Assembly (NCBI GenBank): GCA_003158505.1
Contig: PMJK01000181.1
Coordinates: 1-33,761, forward strand
Direction of reading: 5' to 3'
DNA from: Holophagaceae bacterium
GTDB taxonomy: Bacteria; Acidobacteriota; Holophagae; Holophagales; Holophagaceae
Length of the DNA: 33,761 nt
Part shown: positions 19,205 through 26,208 of the stretch, piece after piece
Position numbering within the stretch: position 1 is the stretch's first letter
Layout of the letters: each line of letters opens with the position of its first letter
Translations under genes and position numbers: made by a program
Notes under the pieces: model-generated
What the model was told of the DNA's origin: nothing
Databases searched by the model: none
What the model saw: only the letters and a program-made list of their open reading frames with translations

Positions 19205-20473
19205 ATGCTTGACGCCAACCTCCTCCGCAACGACCTCGACGCCGTGGCGGCCCGACTCTCCGGGCGGGGCTATACCTTGGACCGGGATCGCTACCAGGAG
19301 CTGGATGCCCGCCGCCGGAGCATCCTGCAGGAGGCTGAGGCCCTGAAGGCCGAGCGCAACCGCGTGAGCGACGAGGTGGGCCGCCTCAAGCGGGCCAAGG
19401 AGAACGCGGATTCCCTCATTGCCCAGCAGCGTGAGGTCGGCGACCAGCTCAAGGCGCTTGAATTAGCCGAGCGCGAGATCGAGGCGGCCTTCAAGGATTT
19501 CCTCGCGGGCCTACCCAATCCGCCCCACGCAAGCGTGCCCGTCGGCCGCGATGAGCACGCCAACGTCGAAATCAAATGCTGGGGCCAGATTCCCGCGATC
19601 GAGAAGCCCTTGGATCACGTGGAGTTGGGAGCACGACTCGGGATTTTAGATGTGGAGCGGGCCCCAAAATTAAGCGGCGCACGGTTCTCTGTTCTCTTGG
19701 GTTTGGGGGCGAAGCTTGAACGGGCTCTAGCTCAATTCATGCTCGACCAACACGAGAAGGTTGGGTACCAGGAGGTCATTCCTCCTTATCTTGTCAACGC
19801 TGACAGCATGTTCGGGACAGGCCAGCTTCCGAAGTTTGAGCAGGACCTGTTTAAAGTGCCTCATGGCGATTCATTCCTCTATCTGATCCCTACGGCCGAA
19901 GTCCCGCTGACCAACCTGTTCCGAAATGAAATCCTCGAACTAGAAGCATTGCCCACGCGGCTCTGTGCTTTGACGCCCTGCTTCCGCAGCGAGGCCGGCA
20001 GCTATGGCAAGGACACCAAGGGCATCATCCGCCAGCACCAGTTCCACAAGGTGGAGCTCGTGGCATTCGCGGCACCGGACCAAGCGGAAGCGGAGTTGGA
20101 GCGGCTTACCTCAAACGCCGAGGCCATCCTGGAGGCTCTGGAACTGCCCTACCGCCGGGTCCTGCTCTGCACCGGCGACATGGGCTTCAGCAGCCAGAAA
20201 ACCTACGACCTGGAAGTGTGGCTGCCCTCCCAGAACACCTACCGGGAGATCAGTTCCTGCAGCTGGTTCGGCGACTTCCAGGCCCGGCGCGCCAACATCC
20301 GTTTCCGCCCGAAGGACGGCAAGCCCGGCTTCCTGCATACCCTCAACGGCAGCGGCCTGGCCGTGGGACGGACCTGGGTGGCTGTCCTCGAGAACTACCA
20401 GCAGCCCGATGGGAGCATTGTCGTACCGGAGGTGCTGCGACCCTACCTGAAGGGTCTCGAGGTGATCCGCTGA
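19205..20473 (+). CDS. serS: Seryl-tRNA synthetase
   Basis: Charges tRNA-Ser (and tRNA-Sec where present) with serine. It has 422 residues, normal length. The N-terminal coiled-coil arm that grips the tRNA spans about 30-100 (LKAERNRVSDEVGRLKRAKE). Class II motif 2 is FRSEAGSYGKDTKGIIRQHQ and motif 3 is GLAVGRTWVAVLENYQ; TAEVPLTNLF binds the serine/adenylate side. The gene is complete, but bases about 19,640-19,980 are clearly poorer in GC (about 54% by hand count) than both ends (about 65-67%), with TTA, CTA and ATT codons that are otherwise rare here. A hairpin-promoter element lies just upstream. The next gene starts 2 bases after the stop. Confidence 0.97.
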   Translation: MLDANLLRNDLDAVAARLSGRGYTLDRDRYQELDARRRSILQEAEALKAERNRVSDEVGRLKRAKENADSLIAQQREVGDQLKALELAEREIEAAFKDFLAGLPNPPHASVPVGRDEHANVEIKCWGQIPAIEKPLDHVELGARLGILDVERAPKLSGARFSVLLGLGAKLERALAQFMLDQHEKVGYQEVIPPYLVNADSMFGTGQLPKFEQDLFKVPHGDSFLYLIPTAEVPLTNLFRNEILELEALPTRLCALTPCFRSEAGSYGKDTKGIIRQHQFHKVELVAFAAPDQAEAELERLTSNAEAILEALELPYRRVLLCTGDMGFSSQKTYDLEVWLPSQNTYREISSCSWFGDFQARRANIRFRPKDGKPGFLHTLNGSGLAVGRTWVAVLENYQQPDGSIVVPEVLRPYLKGLEVIR

Positions 20474-20475
20474 CG

Positions 20476-21228
20476 ATGGGCCCTCTCCTTTGCGCCGAAG
20501 GCCTTGGCCTTCTGCGTGAGGAAACCTGGGCATTGAAAGACGTCTCATTTTCCATCGCCCCAGGTGAAGCCTGGGGCGTGATCGGAGAAAGTGGAGCGGG
20601 GAAGAGCACCCTGCTGAATCTGGTCCTGGGCCTCATGGAGCCGACAGAGGGTCGGATCACATGGGAAGGAGAACTCTGGTCCCCGCTGTCCGAACGGGAG
20701 CGGCGGGTCCGCCGGCCTCGCCTGCAGGCGGTCTTCCAGGATGCCCTGGCCAGCCTGCCGCCCCACCGGACCGGCTGGGAGATCCTGCAGGAGCCCCTGG
20801 AGGTCTGGAAACATGGAGACGCCCGCTCGCGCCGGGCGGCCGCGGTGCGCATGGCGGCGCGCGTGAAGTTCCCTGAGGTTTCATTGGATCAGCGGCCCCA
20901 GGCCTGGTCCGGCGGGCTGGCCCAGCGGTTGTGTCTGGGAAGGGCCCTCATGCTGGGGCCAGCCCTGCTGGTCCTGGACGAGCCCACCTCGGCCCTGGAT
21001 CCCACCCTGGGAGGCCACCTCCTGGCCCAGCTGCAGTCCCTCAAAGCAGAGGGCATGGCCCTGCTTGTCGCGAGCCATGACCTGAACTTGGTGCGGGCCC
21101 TCTGTGACCAGATGCTCCTGCTCCACGACGGGGAGGTCCTGTGCCAGGGCCCCATCGGACAGTTGCTGTCCAATCCACCCCACCTACACCTGCGCGAGCT
21201 TCTGGAGGCTTTGCCTATCCTGGAATGA
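20476..21228 (+). CDS. ABC transporter ATP-binding protein (peptide/nickel-type), no permease nearby
   Basis: 250 residues, one nucleotide-binding domain. Walker A is GESGAGKST (residues 37-45), the Q-loop is in QAVFQDALASLPP, Walker B is LLVLDEPTSALDP, and the switch histidine is in VASHDLNLV. The ABC signature reads WSGGLAQRL instead of LSGGQ, so it is slightly degenerate but keeps the SGG core. SALDP and the spacing resemble the Dpp/Opp/Nik oligopeptide and nickel importer ATPases. No permease or binding protein is within the window. The ATG lies 2 bases after the serS stop, so the two are co-transcribed; its partner and substrate are unknown. Confidence 0.88.
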   Translation: MGPLLCAEGLGLLREETWALKDVSFSIAPGEAWGVIGESGAGKSTLLNLVLGLMEPTEGRITWEGELWSPLSERERRVRRPRLQAVFQDALASLPPHRTGWEILQEPLEVWKHGDARSRRAAAVRMAARVKFPEVSLDQRPQAWSGGLAQRLCLGRALMLGPALLVLDEPTSALDPTLGGHLLAQLQSLKAEGMALLVASHDLNLVRALCDQMLLLHDGEVLCQGPIGQLLSNPPHLHLRELLEALPILE

Positions 21229-21358
21229 AAAGGAATTCAATAAGCGGAGGATAACGGAGGAGCGGAGGATAGCAGAGAAGGAATGGGGCAAGGCGTCTAC
21301 CCATCTTGTCTCCGCTGTCCTCCGCTTCTCAGCTTTCTCCGCTTTTACAAATTCTTTT
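21228..21358. repeat. Long imperfect inverted repeat built of GCGGAG units
   Basis: Two arms of about 58 bases (21228-21286 and 21301-21358, roughly three quarters complementary) around a short loop. Each arm contains repeated GCGGAG/GGAGGA units, for example GCGGAGGAT at 21244 and 21262. It fills the gap between the convergent ABC ATPase and isomerase genes, where it may act as a two-way transcription barrier. Similar CTCCGC-rich palindromes are, as I recall, scattered in intergenic regions of several bacterial phyla. Confidence 0.75.
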
Positions 21359-21386
21359 CCATGATGAGGAGGCCACGTCGAGGTGG

Positions 21387-23291
21387 CTATTCCTCCACCG
21401 ACACCTGTGCGGCGCTGGCGTTGACGTAGATGCCGCCGAAGTGGCCCCACAGGCTGCTGAAGCCAGGGCGCAGGCGGCCCTCCTGGTCCAGGGATTGCAT
21501 TTCTGCGGAGAGAAGCTTCTGGGCCTCGGCAGTCTGCACGTCCTGGATGAGGGTCCGGCGGGTCTCGAAGGTGAGGGCAGGTGCAGGTTCGCGCGAGGTG
21601 ATGCGGGCGACCCAAAGCTTGCCGTCCTGGGTCCAGAGCACCGGGGTCGTCTGACCCACGGGTGTGTCCAGCAGGGCCTTCCGGATTCCGGGGTGGGCGA
21701 CAAGGTCGCGGAGGCCGTTGAGGGGCGCGGCTGCCTGATCCGTGACGGGGCCTACAGCCTGCAGTCCGCCGGTCTTCATCGCCTGCTGGGCCTTGGCCAC
21801 GGCCAGCTTGCGGGCTTCCTCGAGTTGGTAGGCGGCAAGCACCTTGGCGCGGATCTCTTTGAAGGGCGGCACGGCCTCAGGCAGTTCCTCCTGCACCCGG
21901 AACAGCAGGTGGTGGTCCGGGAAGGGCAGGGGCTTCGACACCTCGCCCACCTTGAGGTGGAAGACTTCGCCGAGGATCTGCGGCAGTTCTGGAAGGCCCG
22001 GCGTCTGGGCAGAAGGCTCGTTGCTGAAGGGTTGGCTGAGCTGGGCGGCACTGCCTAGGCTCTTGGCGGCGGCCGCAAGATCGCCGCCATTGGCGCGCTT
22101 GCGGATCTGCTCGAGGCGCTCCTGGGCCCGGGTGTTGAACCGGCTGTTGGAGATCTCCAGGGCCAGTTCCGCTTTCACGTCTTCGAACTTCTTCTCGCGA
22201 CGTCCCTCCAGTTTGATGAGGTGGACGCCGAACTGGGTGCGCACGGGCTGGCTGATTTCGCCGGGCTTCAGGGCCGCGGCCGCATCGGAAAAAGGCTTGA
22301 CCATCTTGGAGGCATTGAACCAGCCCAGGTCGCCGCCGTTGCCCTTGGCGCTGGGGTCCTCGCTGAGCTCCTCGGCGGCCTTGGCGAAATCCTGACCCTT
22401 CACGAGACGCTCGCGGAGCAGCTTGGCCTTGGCCGTGGCTTCCTGGAACTGGGCGTCGCCCTCGGCCTTGAACAGGATGTGGCGGGCCTTGAACTCGGTG
22501 GTGTCCCCCTTGCGGGCCTCGAAGGCGGCCTTGAGGGCGGCCTCGTCCACCTGGATGTCCTTGCCGAGGGAGGCGCGATCGACGGTCACGAACTGGATGA
22601 CTCGCCGGGGTGGCTGGAGGAACCGCTCGCCGCCGGTCTTGTAGAAAGCCTCGAGGGTGGCGTCCCCGGGGTCGGCCACCACGCTGGGATCCACTGCCAA
22701 GGTGGCCTGCTGAAAGGCGACCTTTTCGTTGCGCAGGCGGTTCTCCAGGGCGATCCAGGCCTCGTCCACGGGAACCTGAAGGGCGGCCTGCTGGACCAGC
22801 TTGGTCCGCATCAGTTCGGAACGGATGCCCCGCTCCTGCATGGCCGGATTGAAGCCGGTCTCCTGGAAGATCTGCTTCAGCTCGGCGGTGGACTTCAGAT
22901 TGCCCTTGGCGTCCAGCAGCATGGGGTACTGGCGCAGGAAGGCCCGGAGACGGGCACCTACCTCTTCATCGGTCACCACCACGTGGTGCCGGTCGGCCAG
23001 TTCCTCCATGAGTTTCTGGTTCATGAGATCCCGCAGGGCCTGGGACTGGATGAAGGGCTTGAGGGTCTCCGGGCTGGCCTGCTTGCCGTAGCGCTGGTAG
23101 AGCTCCTGCATATGCTCGGCCAGTTCACGCATCAGGACCTCGTGTCCATAGACCCTGGCGATGACCGTATCCGCGGAGACAGCTCCCCCGGTCGGAGCCA
23201 GATAGGCCACGAGGCCCAGGAGGACCACGATCATGACCGCGGCCATGGGCGTGCGGTTGGATTTGAAAACCTGACGGAAGGAACGAAGCAT
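21387..23291 (-). CDS. Membrane-anchored peptidyl-prolyl isomerase, PpiD/SurA-like
   Basis: Periplasmic folding factor, 634 residues from the ATG at 23291. One N-terminal membrane helix (about 15-33) anchors it. A SurA-type N-terminal chaperone region follows (DTVIARVYGHEVLMRELAEHM ... LRDLMNQKLMEELA). A parvulin domain at about 267-365 has FKARHILFK, DPSAKGNGGDLGWF and QFGVHLIKLE. The remaining 270 residues resemble the C-terminal part of PpiD, with possible second parvulin-like remnants. The start at 23291 has TGGAG six bases upstream; the frame extends to 23324 without a better site. It is divergent from def, with TAATCT (minus strand, 23315-23320) as a possible -10 box. Confidence 0.9.
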   Translation of the reverse strand: MLRSFRQVFKSNRTPMAAVMIVVLLGLVAYLAPTGGAVSADTVIARVYGHEVLMRELAEHMQELYQRYGKQASPETLKPFIQSQALRDLMNQKLMEELADRHHVVVTDEEVGARLRAFLRQYPMLLDAKGNLKSTAELKQIFQETGFNPAMQERGIRSELMRTKLVQQAALQVPVDEAWIALENRLRNEKVAFQQATLAVDPSVVADPGDATLEAFYKTGGERFLQPPRRVIQFVTVDRASLGKDIQVDEAALKAAFEARKGDTTEFKARHILFKAEGDAQFQEATAKAKLLRERLVKGQDFAKAAEELSEDPSAKGNGGDLGWFNASKMVKPFSDAAAALKPGEISQPVRTQFGVHLIKLEGRREKKFEDVKAELALEISNSRFNTRAQERLEQIRKRANGGDLAAAAKSLGSAAQLSQPFSNEPSAQTPGLPELPQILGEVFHLKVGEVSKPLPFPDHHLLFRVQEELPEAVPPFKEIRAKVLAAYQLEEARKLAVAKAQQAMKTGGLQAVGPVTDQAAAPLNGLRDLVAHPGIRKALLDTPVGQTTPVLWTQDGKLWVARITSREPAPALTFETRRTLIQDVQTAEAQKLLSAEMQSLDQEGRLRPGFSSLWGHFGGIYVNASAAQVSVEE

Positions 23292-23340
23292 GCGGGGCTC
23301 CAGACGGACCTCCCAGATTACCAAGGGATTGGCGTTCGAT

Positions 23341-23346
23341 TACACT
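23341..23346 (+). promoter_or_regulatory. Candidate -10 box of def-fmt
   Basis: TACACT, 19 bases before the def ATG, with TTACCA (23318-23323) as a possible -35 at 17-base spacing. GGAGAGG in the leader is the ribosome-binding site. Confidence 0.5.
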
Positions 23347-23365
23347 TGAATGCTGGAGAGGTTGA

Positions 23366-23869
23366 ATGGCTGTCTTGTCCGTGCTCACCTGGGGGGATCC
23401 CCACCTCAAGAAGAACAGCGAGGATGTTGGGGATTGGACTCCCGAGTTGGAACAACTGGTGGCGGACCTGTTCGAGACCTCTCTCCATGAAGAAGGGGTC
23501 GGCCTCGCGGCCCCCCAGGTCGGCGTGAACCTCAACCTGGCGGTGATCGATTGCTCTTGCGGGGAGGACCCCGAGCAGAAGCTCGTCCTCATCAACCCCG
23601 AGATCACGAAGGAAGAAGGCTCCCAGGTGGGTCCTGAGGGCTGCTTGTCGATTCCCGGCATCCGCGAGGTGCTTGAGCGCCCCCAGAAAGTGACCATCCG
23701 CAACCGGACCAGGGATGGCGCCTGGCAGGAACTGACGGGCGAAGACCTGAAGGCCCGGGCCTTCTGCCACGAGATCGATCACTTGCGCGGGCGGCTCTTC
23801 GTGGAGTACTTCGGCCCCGTGAAGCGCCAGTTCCTCCAGAAGAAGTATCTGAAGCAGGCCCGGGGATGA
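23366..23869 (+). CDS. def: Peptide deformylase
   Basis: Metalloenzyme that removes the formyl group from the N-terminal methionine of new proteins. It has 167 residues, normal size. All three motifs are intact: GVGLAAPQ (44-51), EGCLS (91-95, metal ligand Cys93) and HEIDH (135-139, two histidine ligands and catalytic Glu136). The ATG at 23366 has a clear GGAGAGG upstream. Its stop overlaps the fmt start in ATGA (23866-23869), so the enzyme that adds the formyl group and the one that removes it are made from one message. Confidence 0.97.
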   Translation: MAVLSVLTWGDPHLKKNSEDVGDWTPELEQLVADLFETSLHEEGVGLAAPQVGVNLNLAVIDCSCGEDPEQKLVLINPEITKEEGSQVGPEGCLSIPGIREVLERPQKVTIRNRTRDGAWQELTGEDLKARAFCHEIDHLRGRLFVEYFGPVKRQFLQKKYLKQARG

Positions 23870-24786
23870 CCCGGATCGCCTTCCTCGGCACCCCCAGAGT
23901 GGCCGTCCCGGCTCTGAAGGCGCTCGCGGAGGAAGGGATCGTGGCGGTCTTCTGCAATCCGGATCGGCCTGCGGGCCGCGGCAGGCACCTGGAAGCCCCG
24001 CCTGTGAAGGTGGCGGCCCAGGCCTGCGGCCTCGCCATCCACCAGCCGCAGAGCTGGAAATCCCCCGATACCCGGGCGTTGTGGGAGACCCTGCAGATCG
24101 ACCTGGCGGTGGTGGTGGCCTACGGCCACATCCTGCCCCGCTGGATGCTGGATTCCTGTCTCCTGGGTGTCTGGAACCTCCACTTCTCCCTGCTGCCCCG
24201 CTGGCGCGGGGCTGCCCCCGTGAACCACGCCCTGCTGGCCGGAGACGAGGAGGCCGGCGTCAGTCTCATGCGGCTCACGGAGGGGCTCGACGAGGGGCCC
24301 GTGCTGGCCCAGTGCCGCCGGGCCATCGGCCTGGAGATCACCGCCGAGGGGCTGCTGACCAAGCTGGCGGTGGATGCCTCCGAACTCCTCATGGACCAGC
24401 TTCCCATGCTGCTATGCGGCTGCGCCAGACCGGTGGAACAGCAGCATGAACTGGCCACCTACGCCCCGAAGCTTCGCCGGGACATGGGCCACCTGGACTG
24501 GCGCCTCCCGGCGGCCGAACTGCACCGGCGGGTGCGGGCCCTGTGGCCCTGGCCTGGCTCCGAACTGCGGATGGAAGGCCAGGCGCTCAAAGTCTGCGGC
24601 GTGGGAGCGCTCCGCGCCTGCCACGGCGAGCCTGGCCAGCTGCTCTGGGGCAAGGAGGGTGCTTGGCTTACCACCCCCGACGGCGCCCTCGAGCTCACCC
24701 AGCTCCAGCGCCCAGGCAAGCCCGTCCAGCCCGCGCTCCAGGCCCTTCAGCCCTGGGGGGCCACCGGCAGCCAGGTCCTCGGCTGA
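23866..24786 (+). CDS. fmt: Methionyl-tRNA formyltransferase
   Basis: Formylates initiator Met-tRNA using 10-formyltetrahydrofolate. It has 306 residues, close to the usual length. The catalytic residues are visible: Asn104 and His106 in WNLHFSLLPRWRGAAP (the SLLP loop at 108-111) and Asp142 in LTEGLDEGP. The N-terminus has the expected FLGTPRVAVPALKAL, then DRPAGRGRHLEAPPVK. The C-terminal OB-fold domain is present but short and weakly conserved. The last 40 bases overlap the convergent TPR-glycosyltransferase gene. Confidence 0.97.
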   Translation: MTRIAFLGTPRVAVPALKALAEEGIVAVFCNPDRPAGRGRHLEAPPVKVAAQACGLAIHQPQSWKSPDTRALWETLQIDLAVVVAYGHILPRWMLDSCLLGVWNLHFSLLPRWRGAAPVNHALLAGDEEAGVSLMRLTEGLDEGPVLAQCRRAIGLEITAEGLLTKLAVDASELLMDQLPMLLCGCARPVEQQHELATYAPKLRRDMGHLDWRLPAAELHRRVRALWPWPGSELRMEGQALKVCGVGALRACHGEPGQLLWGKEGAWLTTPDGALELTQLQRPGKPVQPALQALQPWGATGSQVLG

Positions 24787-26186
24787 TTCTTAGAGAATCC
24801 CTTGAGGGCGGCGGCGACGGCCTCAATGACGGGCCCCCACCTTTCCGAGTCCGGTTGACGGAAGAGCCGCATGGAGCCCGGGTACCAGGGCGAATCCTCG
24901 CGGTCCTTGAACCAGCGCCAGTCGGTCTTGTAGTGGGGCAGCAGGACCCAGCAGGGCTTCCCGAGGGCTCCCGCCAGATGAGCAGCCGCCGTGTCCACAG
25001 AGATCACCAGATCGAGGTTGGAGACGAGGGCGGCTGTATCAGAAAAGTCCTTGATCCATGAGCTTGGATCAAAAAGCTCCAGGCCCTTCGGGATTCGCGC
25101 AGTTTCGTCCTCGCCCATGCCCTGCTGCAGGCTGACGAAGTGGAGGCCCTCCACGGCTGTCCATGGCGCCAGGAGGTCGAGTCCAGGCAGGGACCGATCG
25201 GCATCGTTCTCGAACCGGGAATTGCCCTTCCATGCCAGGCCCACGCGTATTCCCTGCGAAGGAAGCCGCGAACGCCACCTCAGAACCTCCTCCGGGGAGG
25301 CCCGCAGGTAGGGGATGGGTGCGGGAATGGTGTCGAGCCGCGTCCCACAGTGAAGAGGGAGGCTCTGGGGCAGGGTCCAGTAGTCCCAGTCGGGACCGGG
25401 GATCGTCTCGTCCATGGCCACCACCACATCGACCCCGGGAAGGGTCGCGAACAGCTTCTTCAGGGCCGGGTGGCAGACCATTCCGATCCGCGCGGCGCCC
25501 TGGCCCTTGAGAACCGAAGCGTATCGGCCGAACTGGATCATGTCGCCATATCCACCTTCGCATCCGACGAGCAGGGCTTTGCCTTCCAGGTTCTCTCCCC
25601 GCCATCGGGGACCGGGAATCTTGGCTAGAAGGTCCAGGTTCCAGGAACGGGCCTCCAGGGCCTGCCAGCCCTCCTCCAAACGGCCTTGGCGCAGCAGGAT
25701 GTAGCTCAGGTTGAAGCGGGCCTTGGCGTAGGTCGAATCGAGAGCCATGGCCCTTCGGAAGCAGCGTTCCGCCTCCGACTCGTCCTTCAGGCACGCCCGG
25801 AGTACTCCGAGGTTGGACCAGAGCGCCGCGGCAGTGGGAAACAGATCGAGCGCACCGTCGTAAAGCTTCGCCGCCTCTCCAAACCGCTTCTGGTTGACCA
25901 GGAGCGCGCCGAGGTTCAAGTGGACCTGCAGGCTGACAGGGGCGAGCGAGAGGGCACGCCCATAGCAGGCTTCGGCCTCCTTTAGCGCGCCCGTTTTTTC
26001 GAGAGTGACGCCCAAGTTGACATGGGCTTCAGCCAGATCCGGCGCGATCTGGATGGCCCTTCGAAAGGCCCTTTCCGCGCCCGGGAAGTCATTCACCTCC
26101 AGACATCGACTGCCCTTGCGGAAGCAGGCTTCAGCACCTACGGGGGCCGGGCTCATCGCCGTTTTCGCCGTTCTTCGCCGGTTCAT
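24747..26186 (-). CDS. TPR protein with GT9-like glycosyltransferase domain
   Basis: 479 residues. Residues about 18-180 are four to five tetratricopeptide repeats (FPGAERAFRRAIQIAPDLAE, AHVNLGVTLEKTGALKEAE and so on). Residues about 200-460 resemble ADP-heptose-type (family 9) glycosyltransferases: LLVGCEGGYGDMIQFGRYAS, IRVGLAWKGN, and DLVISVDTAAAHLAGALGKP followed by CWVLLP. TPR plus GT9-like fusions occur widely, but their acceptors are mostly unknown; a role in glycosylating a protein or surface polymer is inference. The gene starts 22 bases after the large TPR gene, so they form an operon. Start is uncertain: ATG at 26156 is also possible, neither has a strong ribosome site. Confidence 0.85.
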   Translation of the reverse strand: MNRRRTAKTAMSPAPVGAEACFRKGSRCLEVNDFPGAERAFRRAIQIAPDLAEAHVNLGVTLEKTGALKEAEACYGRALSLAPVSLQVHLNLGALLVNQKRFGEAAKLYDGALDLFPTAAALWSNLGVLRACLKDESEAERCFRRAMALDSTYAKARFNLSYILLRQGRLEEGWQALEARSWNLDLLAKIPGPRWRGENLEGKALLVGCEGGYGDMIQFGRYASVLKGQGAARIGMVCHPALKKLFATLPGVDVVVAMDETIPGPDWDYWTLPQSLPLHCGTRLDTIPAPIPYLRASPEEVLRWRSRLPSQGIRVGLAWKGNSRFENDADRSLPGLDLLAPWTAVEGLHFVSLQQGMGEDETARIPKGLELFDPSSWIKDFSDTAALVSNLDLVISVDTAAAHLAGALGKPCWVLLPHYKTDWRWFKDREDSPWYPGSMRLFRQPDSERWGPVIEAVAAALKGFSKNQPRTWLPVAPQG

Positions 26187-26208
26187 GTTGTCCCAGTGTT
26201 TCAGGCCC

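Noticed and set aside
22221-23528. 435-codon plus-strand frame opposite the PPIase gene and running into def
   Set aside because: Gly/Leu/His-rich shadow of the isomerase; def lies in another frame with intact catalytic motifs.
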